Source: an uncultured Odoribacter sp.
GTDB lineage: Bacteria > Bacteroidota > Bacteroidia > Bacteroidales > Marinifilaceae
NCBI GenBank assembly: GCA_910578105.1
Contig: CAJTPD010000001.1
Span: 248,001-312,000 of the forward strand
Length of the DNA stretch: 64,000 nt
Reading direction: 5' to 3'
The translations under genes were made by a program, and so were the position numbers. The notes beneath the pieces are model-generated. The model was not told the DNA's origin. It ran no database searches and saw only the letters and a list, made by a program, of their open reading frames with translations. This document shows positions 52,763 through 61,415 of this stretch, in pieces (the stretch's first letter is position 1; each line of letters opens with the position of its first letter).

Positions 52763-54376
52763 ATGATTACAGTATCAGATTTAGAGATTCAGTTTGGAAA
52801 AAAAACTTTATTTCAGGATGTTAATCTTAAGTTTACACCTGGAAATTGTTATGGTGTGATTGGTGCAAACGGGGCCGGAAAGTCTACTTTTTTAAGAATT
52901 TTGAGCGGCGATCTGGAACCGACGAGGGGATGTGTTATGTTTGGTCCGGGAGAGCGTTTGTCTGTGTTGAAGCAGGACCATTTTGCATATGATGAATTTA
53001 CGGTTCTGGATACTGTGTTGCAAGGACATTTGAAGTTGTGGGAAGTGATGCAGGAAAAGAATGCCATTTATCTGAAAGAAGATTTTTCGGATGAGGATGG
53101 TATCCGTGCGGCTGAACTGGAAGAGCAGTTTGCCGGAATGGACGGTTGGAATGCTGAGAGTGATGCTGCTAATTTGTTGAGCGGACTTGGAATCAGGGAA
53201 GATTTGCATTATAGTTTGATGAAGGATTTGAGCGGAAAGCAAAAGGTACGGGTATTGCTGGCTCAGGCTTTGTTTGGTAAACCGGACAACTTATTGCTGG
53301 ATGAACCTACGAATGACCTTGACCTGGAGACGGTGATGTGGTTGGAGAATTATCTGGCTAATTATGAGAATACGGTGTTGGTGGTTTCACATGACCGTCA
53401 TTTTCTGGATGCTGTCAGTACACATTCAGTGGATATTGATTATGGTAAAATCACGTTATTTGCCGGGAATTACAGTTTTTGGTATGAATCCAGTCAATTG
53501 GCTTTGCGTCAGGCTCAGGCAAAGAATAAGAAAGCGGAAGAAAAACGGAAGGAGTTACAGGAATTTATTTCCCGTTTTAGTGCTAATGTGGCAAAATCGA
53601 AGCAAACAACCAGCCGTAAAAAGATGCTGGAGAAACTGAATATAGAGGAGATTATGCCTTCTACCCGTAAATATCCGGGTATTATTTTTACACCTGAGCG
53701 GGAAGTGGGAAATAAGATTTTGGAAGTACGTAATCTGAGCAAGAGTGTAGACGGACAATGTTTGTTCAAGGATGTGGAATTTACGGTGGAAAAAGAGGAT
53801 AAGATTGCTTTTTTGTCACGTGATCCCCGTGCTATGACTGCTTTGCTGGAAATCATCAATGGAAATGAACGTCCGGATACCGGTGATTATACCTGGGGAG
53901 TGACTGTTACGACTGCTTATTTACCGTTGGATAATTCCGCCTATTTTGATACTGAGATGAAGCTGATTGACTGGCTGGGTCAGTATTCTGCGGATACCAG
54001 TGAAACTTTTTTGCGTGGATTTTTAGGTAAAATGCTTTTTTCTGGCGAAGATATTTATAAAAATGTGAAAGTATTGTCCGGAGGAGAAAAGATGCGTTGT
54101 ATGATAGCCCGGATGATGCTGAATAATGCGAATGTATTGATATTGGATTCTCCGGCTAATCATTTGGATTTGGAATCTATTCAAGCATTTAACAATACGT
54201 TGGTTTCATTCAAAGGAATTGTTTTGATGAATTCGCATGACCATGAATTTATTCAGACAGTGTGTAACCGGGTGATAGAGTTGACCCCTGGTGGTATCAT
54301 TGATAAACGGATGGATTTTGATGATTATATTACCAATGAGGGTATTAAAGAACAGTTAGAAAAGATGTATAATTGA
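52763..54376 (+). CDS. ABC-F protein with degenerate second ATPase domain
   Basis: 537 residues, two ABC modules and no membrane part. First module: Walker A G-A-N-G-A-G-K-S-T (34-42), signature-like D-L-S-G-K-Q-K, Walker B L-L-L-D-E-P-T-N-D-L-D. Second module: the Walker A place reads F-L-S-R-D-P-R-A-M-T, which lacks the G-K-S/T, while L-S-G-G-E-K is normal, and Walker B ends L-D-S-P-A-N-H-L-D with Ser in place of the catalytic Glu. A charged linker (about 240-300) joins them. ABC-F proteins act on the ribosome; this YbiT-like subgroup with a dead second site appears widespread in Bacteroidetes as I recall. Antibiotic resistance is not implied. Confidence 0.9.
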   Translation: MITVSDLEIQFGKKTLFQDVNLKFTPGNCYGVIGANGAGKSTFLRILSGDLEPTRGCVMFGPGERLSVLKQDHFAYDEFTVLDTVLQGHLKLWEVMQEKNAIYLKEDFSDEDGIRAAELEEQFAGMDGWNAESDAANLLSGLGIREDLHYSLMKDLSGKQKVRVLLAQALFGKPDNLLLDEPTNDLDLETVMWLENYLANYENTVLVVSHDRHFLDAVSTHSVDIDYGKITLFAGNYSFWYESSQLALRQAQAKNKKAEEKRKELQEFISRFSANVAKSKQTTSRKKMLEKLNIEEIMPSTRKYPGIIFTPEREVGNKILEVRNLSKSVDGQCLFKDVEFTVEKEDKIAFLSRDPRAMTALLEIINGNERPDTGDYTWGVTVTTAYLPLDNSAYFDTEMKLIDWLGQYSADTSETFLRGFLGKMLFSGEDIYKNVKVLSGGEKMRCMIARMMLNNANVLILDSPANHLDLESIQAFNNTLVSFKGIVLMNSHDHEFIQTVCNRVIELTPGGIIDKRMDFDDYITNEGIKEQLEKMYN

Positions 54377-54409
54377 TGTTTATAAATTTGTTTTAAATTA
54401 AAGTGAGGC

Positions 54410-55930
54410 ATGAAAGTAAGTAATTTTATTTTGGGTGTGTTTTTCTTTTTGGTAGGGTGTCAGTGTGTTCCGGAAGCCAAGGAGTATGTGGTGATTGCCG
54501 GTAAAGGTGTGACGACCGATTCTGCATGGAATAAAGTGGTTGCGTCTTTGGCGGAGAAACATCAGGCAGCAGTGGTGACTTATTCTGAAAAAATAGATGA
54601 AGTGATGCCGGAGTTGAGAAAGTTCCGGCCGCGTTATGTAGCTGTTGTGGAGAAACCGGAGACGTTGAACCGGGATTATGTGATTCGTTTGAACCAATTG
54701 AGCCGTCAGGTAGATGATGATATTTATGCGGATTTTTTATGGGGAATCATTACGGGATATGACGCGCAGGCTGCAATGAAAATGGTGGATAACAGCACGG
54801 AGCCTTTGGTAATTAAAGATGCTGTTGCTACTATTATGGAATTGCATAGTGGCAAATGGTTTGACCGTTTTGCGTGGGTGGACGACCATACTCAGGGATT
54901 GTGGGGTGAAAAGAAATCCAAAGAGGACACGATAGTGACTTATCAGTTGCCTTTCAAATCTGTAAAAGCGATGGTGCGTATGCCCAACGGACAGGTAAAG
55001 AATGTGATGGTGAATAAGGTAAATCCGACGGATGAGATGCAGACTTTTTATAATATTTATGAACAGTATTCTCCGGATTTAGTGGTTACTGCAGCTCATG
55101 CAACAGAAAGGAATCTGGAAATGCCTTTTTCTCTGGGGAATATTAAAGCGAAAAACGGTATCTTGTATATGGACTTTCCGGGGAATCCTCAGAATCTGAA
55201 AGAAAGTGGTAAAAGGAAAGTGTATTTGCCTATCGGGAATTGTCTGATTGCAAATGTGGACAACACTAAAGAGAGTATGGCTATTGGTTGGATGAACAGT
55301 GGGAATGCGGCAACAATGGTGGGATATGTAGTGACTACGTGGTATGGACGCAACGGATGGGGAGGACTTAAATATTTTCTGACCACACCGGGACGTTATA
55401 CAACGGCTGAGGCTTTTTATCTGAATCAGCAGGATATGATGTATCAGTTGAATGCATGGAGTCCGAAGTTAGCTTCTTTGAATTTTCCGTTTGATGTTCA
55501 GGACAGATTTGCTTCCGGTGCGCAGGTGATAAAAGATTCTACCGGAATAGAGGCGACGATAGACCATCTGGGTTTTTTACATGACCGGGATGTATTGGCT
55601 TATTACGGGGATCCTAAATGGAATGTGCGTTTGCAGGAAATTCCGGAAGAAAACGATTTTACGGTTTCTTCTGAAATAAAGGAAAAAAAATGTATTGTGA
55701 CTGTTACAACCGGAGAGAATTTCAGTCTGGAACGCATGAAGGGGGATCATTTTAAGGAAGAACATGTACTGGATTTGCCTTTTAGTTATTTCTTTCCGCA
55801 GCGTTTGAGCAATCCGCGTTTGGCTGCCGGACAGACCTGGAAGGCTGCTGTAGATGAGAATTTTTTACTGGTGTATAATGCAGATTTTGAACCGGGAAAG
55901 ACTTATACAATAGAGTTGGATGTAGACTGA
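54410..55930 (+). CDS. Lipoprotein of unknown function, resembles clan CD (C25-like) peptidase fold
   Basis: 506 residues with lipobox L-V-G-C (Cys17). I do not recognise a named family. The layout recalls gingipain-type domains: strand Y-V-V-I-A-G, strand Y-V-A-V-V, the block D-D-I-Y-A-D-F-L-W-G-I-I-T-G-Y-D that resembles the D..Y..L.G...D...GR segment of C25, then H230 at the end of strand D-L-V-V-T-A-A-H and C278 at the end of P-I-G-N-C-L-I-A. A His then a Cys, each after a hydrophobic strand, is the clan CD pattern. The usual H-G and A-C neighbours are not exact. A C-terminal Ig-like strand-rich part (about 440-506) follows. Treat the function as a hypothesis. Confidence 0.7.
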   Translation: MKVSNFILGVFFFLVGCQCVPEAKEYVVIAGKGVTTDSAWNKVVASLAEKHQAAVVTYSEKIDEVMPELRKFRPRYVAVVEKPETLNRDYVIRLNQLSRQVDDDIYADFLWGIITGYDAQAAMKMVDNSTEPLVIKDAVATIMELHSGKWFDRFAWVDDHTQGLWGEKKSKEDTIVTYQLPFKSVKAMVRMPNGQVKNVMVNKVNPTDEMQTFYNIYEQYSPDLVVTAAHATERNLEMPFSLGNIKAKNGILYMDFPGNPQNLKESGKRKVYLPIGNCLIANVDNTKESMAIGWMNSGNAATMVGYVVTTWYGRNGWGGLKYFLTTPGRYTTAEAFYLNQQDMMYQLNAWSPKLASLNFPFDVQDRFASGAQVIKDSTGIEATIDHLGFLHDRDVLAYYGDPKWNVRLQEIPEENDFTVSSEIKEKKCIVTVTTGENFSLERMKGDHFKEEHVLDLPFSYFFPQRLSNPRLAAGQTWKAAVDENFLLVYNADFEPGKTYTIELDVD

Positions 55931-55941
55931 GTTTACGGAAT

Positions 55942-55997
55942 TGACAAGGGGGGTGTGACAAAAACAAACTTTTGTCACACCCCTTGTCAGTTTTATT
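55942..55997 (+). terminator. Terminator after the C25-like lipoprotein gene
   Basis: Arms 55942-55963 and 55970-55989 (TGACAAGGGG.../...CCCCTTGTCA with a two-base bulge) enclose a six-base loop and are followed by TTTTATT. About 20 paired bases, very stable. Confidence 0.85.
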
Positions 55998-56052
55998 AGC
56001 CTGGAATTATAAAGAGCTATCTGATATGTTTTTCTGTCTTTTTGTCACCTTC

Positions 56053-56084
56053 TTGTCTTTGGCATAACAATTGCGTTATTTTTG
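56053..56084 (+). promoter_or_regulatory. Promoter of htpG
   Basis: TATTTTTG at 56077-56084 fits TAnnTTTG and is followed by G. For the -33 element TTGT at 56053 has a 20-base spacer and TTTG at 56058 a 15-base spacer. The leader to ATG 56123 is about 30 bases. No CIRCE-like operator is visible. Confidence 0.55.
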
Positions 56085-56122
56085 GCGTAAAATTGAAATT
56101 AATCATTAAAAAATACAAGGCT

Positions 56123-58177
56123 ATGGCAACAGGAAAAATAGGGGTTTCAACTCAGAATTTATTTCCTATTATTAAGAAATTTCTTTATTCTGATCATGAA
56201 ATATTTCTTCGTGAGATAGTGTCGAATGCAGTAGATGCTACTCAGAAATTGAAGGTGCTGGCATCGTCCGGTGAATTTAAAGGAGATGTTTCCGGGCTTC
56301 GGGTGCGGGTGAAAGCTGACAAAGAGGCAGGAACCCTGACGGTGTCCGATAGTGGTATCGGAATGACTCAGGAGGAGGTTGAGAAATATATTAATCAGAT
56401 TGCTTTTTCAGGTGCTGAAGAATTTCTGGAGAAGCACAAGGATGATGCGGCAACCATCATCGGGCATTTTGGTTTGGGATTTTATTCCGCTTTTATGGTG
56501 AGTGATAAAGTTGAAATTATTACTAAATCTTATAAAGAGGGAGCTCAGGCTGTCAAATGGACCGGTGAGGGGGATACGGAATATACGCTGGAGAATGTAG
56601 AAAAAGAGGAGAGAGGTACTGATATTATTATGTACATCAATTCCGAAGAAAAAGATTTTCTGGAAGAGAATAAGATTCAGGATTTACTGACAAAATACTG
56701 CAAGTTTTTACCGATAGAAATTACTTTTGGAAAGAAGAAAGAGTGGAAAGACGGTAAACAGGTGGAAACGGAGGAGGATAATGTTATCAATGATACGAAT
56801 CCTTTGTGGACCCGGAAGCCAGCGGAGCTGAAAGAAGAGGATTATCAGAAATTTTACCGGGAATTGTATCCGATGTCTATGTCTGATCCGTTGTTTCATA
56901 TTCATCTGAATGTGGATTATCCTTTTAATCTGACCGGAGTGTTATATTTCCCGAAGATTGACAATAAATTTGAAATACAGAAAAACAAGATTCAGTTGTA
57001 TAGCAATCAGGTGTATGTTTCCGATTCTGTGGAAGGCATTGTGCCTGAGTATCTGACTTTGTTGCATGGTGTGATAGATTCGCCGGATATTCCGTTGAAT
57101 GTATCCCGTTCTTATTTGCAGAGTGACCGGAATGTAAAGAAAATATCCAATCACATTACGAAGAAAGTGGCAGACAGTTTAACTGATATTTTTAAAAACA
57201 GCCGGGAAGATTATGAGAAGAAATGGGATGATTTGAAAGTTTTCATCCAATATGGCATTCTGACAGATGAAAAGTTTGCCGAGCGGGCTAACCAGATTGT
57301 TTTGTTGAAAGATACCGATAACAGGTATTTTACTCTGGAAGAGTATGAAAATCTGGTAAAAGTGAATCAGACGGACAAGGATAACCATATAGTTTATCTG
57401 TATGCCACTGATGTCCAGGAACAATTTACTTATATCCAGGCTGCGAAAGATAAAGGGTATGATGTTTTGGTGATGGATGGCCAGTTGGATACCCATTTTA
57501 TCAATTATACAGAGCAGAAAAATACCAATCATAAATTTTTGCGTGTCGATTCGGATGTGATTGATAAGCTGATTCCGAAGAATGAGACGAAAGAGACTTC
57601 GTGGAGTGAAGCTGAGCAGGAAGAGATGCGTGATGTATTTAATTCACAATTGCCGAAAGAAGGTGTCATGTATATGGTGAATTTTGAGGCTTTGGGAGAG
57701 AGTGCCGATCCGGTTGTTATTACCCGTTCGGAATTTATGCGCCGGATGAAAGAGATGGCTGCCATGAATCCGGGAATGGGTTTTTATGGGGCTATGGACG
57801 ATCAGTTTACTCTGGTTGTGAATACAGACCACAAATTAGTGAAAGGGGTTTTGGCTGACGAACAAAAGGAGATGGCTGCTAAACTTGAGCCTATTGATTT
57901 TGAAATCAAGGAAAATGAAGGGAAACAAATTGAAATTGATGAGTTGAATAAAGACAAGAAGGACGAGGAGATTCCTCAGGTGGATAAGGATCGGAAAAAA
58001 GAATACTCAGATAAGGTGAACGAATTGAAAAAACAGAAGCAGGAATTGTTGCAGGAATATGGAAGAGGCAATAAGATTGTCGGACAATTGATTGATTTGG
58101 CATTGCTGGCAAACGGTTTGTTGAAGGGAGAAGCTTTGAACAAATTCGTCAGACGAAGCGTAGAACTGATTAAATAA
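56123..58177 (+). CDS. htpG: Chaperone HtpG (Hsp90)
   Basis: 684 residues from ATG 56123 (M-A-T-G-K-I-G-V-S-T); upstream in-frame codons to 56042 include the promoter and are not coding. The N-terminal GHKL ATPase shows E-I-V-S-N-A-V-D-A, D-S-G-I-G-M-T and G-H-F-G-L-G-F-Y-S. The middle domain holds G-V-I-D-S-P-D-I-P-L-N-V-S-R, with catalytic Arg in S-R-S-Y-L-Q. The dimerisation domain ends with the usual helices. ATP-driven cytosolic chaperone. Monocistronic between two terminator-like hairpins. Confidence 0.98.
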   Translation: MATGKIGVSTQNLFPIIKKFLYSDHEIFLREIVSNAVDATQKLKVLASSGEFKGDVSGLRVRVKADKEAGTLTVSDSGIGMTQEEVEKYINQIAFSGAEEFLEKHKDDAATIIGHFGLGFYSAFMVSDKVEIITKSYKEGAQAVKWTGEGDTEYTLENVEKEERGTDIIMYINSEEKDFLEENKIQDLLTKYCKFLPIEITFGKKKEWKDGKQVETEEDNVINDTNPLWTRKPAELKEEDYQKFYRELYPMSMSDPLFHIHLNVDYPFNLTGVLYFPKIDNKFEIQKNKIQLYSNQVYVSDSVEGIVPEYLTLLHGVIDSPDIPLNVSRSYLQSDRNVKKISNHITKKVADSLTDIFKNSREDYEKKWDDLKVFIQYGILTDEKFAERANQIVLLKDTDNRYFTLEEYENLVKVNQTDKDNHIVYLYATDVQEQFTYIQAAKDKGYDVLVMDGQLDTHFINYTEQKNTNHKFLRVDSDVIDKLIPKNETKETSWSEAEQEEMRDVFNSQLPKEGVMYMVNFEALGESADPVVITRSEFMRRMKEMAAMNPGMGFYGAMDDQFTLVVNTDHKLVKGVLADEQKEMAAKLEPIDFEIKENEGKQIEIDELNKDKKDEEIPQVDKDRKKEYSDKVNELKKQKQELLQEYGRGNKIVGQLIDLALLANGLLKGEALNKFVRRSVELIK

Positions 58178-58190
58178 TCGATTTGAACAG

Positions 58191-58240
58191 GAGGTTGTCT
58201 TATTTAGTTCACATTCTGACTTTTTGGGCAACCTCATTAA
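58191..58240 (+). terminator. Hairpin after htpG
   Basis: GAGGTTGTC (58191-58199) pairs with GGCAACCTC (58227-58235) with one G-U pair and a 27-base loop that holds TTTTTGGG next to the second arm. Only a short A/T stretch follows, so termination may be weak. Confidence 0.45.
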
Positions 58241-58276
58241 ACTTTTAACGGATATATTGTTGGGGAGGGAGCAGGT

Positions 58277-59113
58277 ATGAAGTATATTGGAGCACATGTG
58301 AGTATATCGGGGGGAGTTGAAAATGCTCCGGTAAATGCACATCAGATTGGTGCAAAAGCGTTTGCTTTGTTTACAAAGAATCAGAGGCAATGGGTTGCTT
58401 CGCCTTATTCGGCTGATAATGTGGAGTTGTTTCACCGGCGATGTCAGGAATACGGGTATAGTGCTGAGCATATTTTGCCGCATGACAGTTATTTGATTAA
58501 TTTGGGAAATCCGGATAAGGATGCTCTGGAGAAATCGAGAGCGGCTTTTCTGGATGAAATGTTGCGTTGTGAACAACTGGGGTTGAAGTTGCTGAATTTT
58601 CATCCCGGGAGTTCTTTGAAGAAAGTAGATGATGAAGAATGTCTGGCTACGATAGCAGAATCTGTCAATATTACACTGGGAAAAACCAAAAGTGTGTGTG
58701 CTGTGCTGGAAAATACAGCAGGTCAGGGGTCTAATCTGGGTTATACTTTCGAGCAGTTGAAGTATATTATTGAGCGGGTGGAGGATAAGAGCCGGATTGG
58801 GGTATGTATTGACACGTGTCATGCTTTTGCGGCTGGTTATGATATAAAAAGCGGGAACGGGTTCCGGGAGACTTTTGAGCATTTTGACGAAATAATCGGT
58901 TTTAAATACCTGAAAGGAATGCATCTTAATGATTCTAAAAAAGGGGTGGGTTCGCATGTCGACCGTCATGAAATGATAGGGAAAGGAGAATTGGGTATAG
59001 ATACTTTCCGGATGATTATGAATGATTCCCGTTTTGATGATATTCCTTTGATTCTTGAGACTCCGGAGGAAGAGAATTGGTCGGAAGAAATAAGGATGTT
59101 GTATAGTTTGTAA
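58277..59113 (+). CDS. nfo: Endonuclease IV (AP endonuclease)
   Basis: 278 residues, TIM barrel with three zinc ions. Cleaves the phosphodiester 5' of abasic sites in base excision repair. Motifs: G-A-H-V-S-I-S-G-G-V, F-T-K-N-Q-R-Q-W, L-E-N-T-A-G-Q-G, C-I-D-T-C-H-A-F-A-A-G-Y-D and H-L-N-D-S-K with G-S-H-V-D-R-H-E. The metal ligands (H, E, D, H, D, H) are all found. Four bases before the next gene, so it is coupled with the phosphoesterase. Confidence 0.97.
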   Translation: MKYIGAHVSISGGVENAPVNAHQIGAKAFALFTKNQRQWVASPYSADNVELFHRRCQEYGYSAEHILPHDSYLINLGNPDKDALEKSRAAFLDEMLRCEQLGLKLLNFHPGSSLKKVDDEECLATIAESVNITLGKTKSVCAVLENTAGQGSNLGYTFEQLKYIIERVEDKSRIGVCIDTCHAFAAGYDIKSGNGFRETFEHFDEIIGFKYLKGMHLNDSKKGVGSHVDRHEMIGKGELGIDTFRMIMNDSRFDDIPLILETPEEENWSEEIRMLYSL

Positions 59114-59117
59114 TGGT

Positions 59118-59612
59118 ATGAAGATAGGCCTTTTGTCTGATACTCACGGTTATCTGGATGTCAGGGTGGAAAATTTTTTCAAGGATTGTGATGAAGTCTG
59201 GCATTGCGGAGATATTGGTGCTCAGGCAGTAACCGACCATTTGGCGGAATCCTTTAATCTGAGGGCTGTTTGCGGTAATATAGACGGAGGAGAACTTCGT
59301 CGGCTGTTTCCGGAAATGATGGTTTTTGAATGTGAGGGAGTTAAAACAGTGATGACGCATATCGGAGGATATCCCGGGCGTTATGATGCCAGAATCAGGG
59401 ATGTTATTTGCCGGGAGCGTCCTCAGCTTTTTGTATGCGGACATTCTCATATATTGAAAGTGATGTATGATAAGAATTTGAAGTGCCTGCATATAAATCC
59501 CGGGGCTGCCGGAAAATATGGTTTTCATAAGGTTTGTACTGCTGTCAGGTTTGTGCTTGAAAAGGGGAATATAAAGGAACTGGAGGTACTGGAATTGGAT
59601 AAGAATGCTTAG
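59118..59612 (+). CDS. YfcE/MJ0936-type metallophosphoesterase
   Basis: 164 residues, calcineurin-like fold: L-L-S-D-T-H-G (D and H ligands), H-C-G-D-I-G, G-N-I-D-G, M-T-H-I-G-G and C-G-H-S-H. It splits phosphodiester or phosphoester bonds; the natural substrate is unknown for the group. Translationally close to nfo (4-base gap). Confidence 0.93.
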   Translation: MKIGLLSDTHGYLDVRVENFFKDCDEVWHCGDIGAQAVTDHLAESFNLRAVCGNIDGGELRRLFPEMMVFECEGVKTVMTHIGGYPGRYDARIRDVICRERPQLFVCGHSHILKVMYDKNLKCLHINPGAAGKYGFHKVCTAVRFVLEKGNIKELEVLELDKNA

Positions 59613-59661
59613 GGAGCTGGTGAAGGGGTTCTGTTGATTGAGAAAATTAGTAATATAGTAT

Positions 59662-61260
59662 ATGATGAAAAAGATTTTGATTTTAGGGATGGTTCTGTTT
59701 ATGGCAGGATTTCAAGCGGAGAGAGTTATGGCTCAGGTACGGGAGAATCAGGTCAGGGAGCAGAGTGTCAAATATCAGAGGTTGATGGCATTGATTGATG
59801 CTTTTTATGTGGATACTGTGAATTTGCACCGTCTGACAGAGGATGCGATTATTAAAGTATTAGCGGATCTGGATCCTCATTCGGTTTATATTTCCAAGGA
59901 AGAGGTGGATGAAATGAATGAACCTCTGGAAGGAGGCTTTTTTGGCATAGGCATACAGTTTACAATTCTGAGGGATACACTGGTTGTTGTAGATGTTGTA
60001 GCGGGCGGACCTTCTGAGAAGGTAGGCTTGCAGGCCGGTGACAGAATTGTTGTGGTGGAAGGAGAAGAGATTGCAGGAAAGAAATTGTCCAATACGGAGG
60101 TGCGGAAGCGGTTGAAGGGAGAAAAAGGAACTCCGGTCAATATAAAGGTGTTGCGCGGAAATGAATTAATGGATTTCAGGATTATCCGGGATAAAATACC
60201 CATATATAGTGTTGATGCTTCTTATATGCTGGATAAAACGACGGGATATATAAAGATTTCCCGGTTTGCTGCTACTACAGTAGAGGAGTTTGAAAAAGCG
60301 GTAAAGGAATTACAGGAACAGGGTATGAAGGATTTGGTGTTGGATTTACAGGGAAATGGCGGTGGATATATGGGAGCTGCTATTGGGATTTGTGAACATT
60401 TACTATCAGGGAATAAAATGATTGTATATACCGAAGGTTTGTCTTCGGGACGCCGTGAAGAACATTCGGTTCAGACCGGAATGTTGCAAGAGGGACGTGT
60501 TGTGGTATTGATTGACTATAATTCGGCGTCGGCCAGTGAGATTGTTTCGGGGGCCATTCAGGATTGGGACAGAGGATTATTGGTTGGACAACGGTCTTTC
60601 GGTAAAGGATTGGTGCAACGTCAGTATCCGTTGACCGATGGTTCGATGATTCGTTTGACAACAGCGCATTATTATACGCCTTCCGGACGTTGTATCCAGA
60701 AGCCTTATGAAAAGGGAGAAGAGGCCTACCGGGAGGAAGTGTATAGCCGTTTCCGGAATGGTGAGTTATTGAATGCGGATAGTATAATGGTTAACGATAC
60801 ATTGAAGTATGAAACCAAAATAAAGCACCGTCCGGTGTACGGTGGCGGAGGAATTATACCGGATGTGTTTGTTCCGGTGGATACGACTATAAATTATTTG
60901 TATTTCAATCGTTTGATTGCTAAGAATGTCATCGGAGAATTTATTGCTAATTATGTGGATGAAAACCGGGAACAACTTAAGAAAAAGTACACTAATTTTG
61001 AGAAATTCAAGAGGGATTTTGTTGTGACTGATGCTATGGTTGATGAGATTGTGAAAGCAGGGGAAAAGGCCGGAGTTGTGAAAGATGAGAAAGCCTTGCC
61101 AATGATATTGCCTTCCATGAAGTTGCAGTTGAAAGCTTTGATAGCCCGTGATATTTGGGAAATGAATCAAATGTATCAGATTATGAATGAAGAAAATCAT
61201 GTTTTGAAGAAAGGGTTGCAGACGTTGAAGGATGGCACTTATGAGAAAGTGTTGAATTAA
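59662..61260 (+). CDS. S41 C-terminal processing peptidase with PDZ domain
   Basis: 532 residues with signal peptide (K-K-I-L-I-L-G-M-V, cut near V-M-A-Q). A PDZ domain at about 80-165 (G-G-F-F-G-I-G-I-Q, V-G-L-Q-A-G-D-R-I) precedes the S41 core: K-I-S-R-F, L-V-L-D-L-Q-G-N-G-G-G, serine region N-S-A-S-A-S-E-I (287-294), and the lysine in S-F-G-K-G-L-V-Q. A helical C-terminal part follows. Such proteases trim or degrade periplasmic proteins by their C-terminus. 49 bases behind the phosphoesterase; may share its transcript. Confidence 0.95.
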   Translation: MMKKILILGMVLFMAGFQAERVMAQVRENQVREQSVKYQRLMALIDAFYVDTVNLHRLTEDAIIKVLADLDPHSVYISKEEVDEMNEPLEGGFFGIGIQFTILRDTLVVVDVVAGGPSEKVGLQAGDRIVVVEGEEIAGKKLSNTEVRKRLKGEKGTPVNIKVLRGNELMDFRIIRDKIPIYSVDASYMLDKTTGYIKISRFAATTVEEFEKAVKELQEQGMKDLVLDLQGNGGGYMGAAIGICEHLLSGNKMIVYTEGLSSGRREEHSVQTGMLQEGRVVVLIDYNSASASEIVSGAIQDWDRGLLVGQRSFGKGLVQRQYPLTDGSMIRLTTAHYYTPSGRCIQKPYEKGEEAYREEVYSRFRNGELLNADSIMVNDTLKYETKIKHRPVYGGGGIIPDVFVPVDTTINYLYFNRLIAKNVIGEFIANYVDENREQLKKKYTNFEKFKRDFVVTDAMVDEIVKAGEKAGVVKDEKALPMILPSMKLQLKALIARDIWEMNQMYQIMNEENHVLKKGLQTLKDGTYEKVLN

Positions 61261-61359
61261 ATGGATAAAGCTTCCGGGCTTGATGCGGGGAGGCTTGCAG
61301 ACTTCTATAAACAGAATAAGTCCGGGATTATTTTTCCAAGCGGAAGAGTGTCGGGATTT

Positions 61360-61410
61360 CCGGCTCGTTAGTCAGGTTGCAAAACTTTTGATTAACGAGC
61401 CGGTTTTATT
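61360..61410 (+). terminator. Terminator after the S41 peptidase gene
   Basis: CCGGCTCGTTA (61360-61370) and TAACGAGCCGG (61393-61403) form an 11-bp perfect stem; TTTTATT follows. The loop contains a second short TCA/TGA pairing. Confidence 0.85.
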
Positions 61411-61415
61411 GGAGG

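Noticed and set aside
61271..61346. Imperfect inverted repeat CTTCCGGGCTTG / CAAGCGGAAG after the S41 peptidase gene
   Set aside because: The arms have a two-base bulge and a 54-base loop; the clear terminator lies further on. Too weak to call an element.
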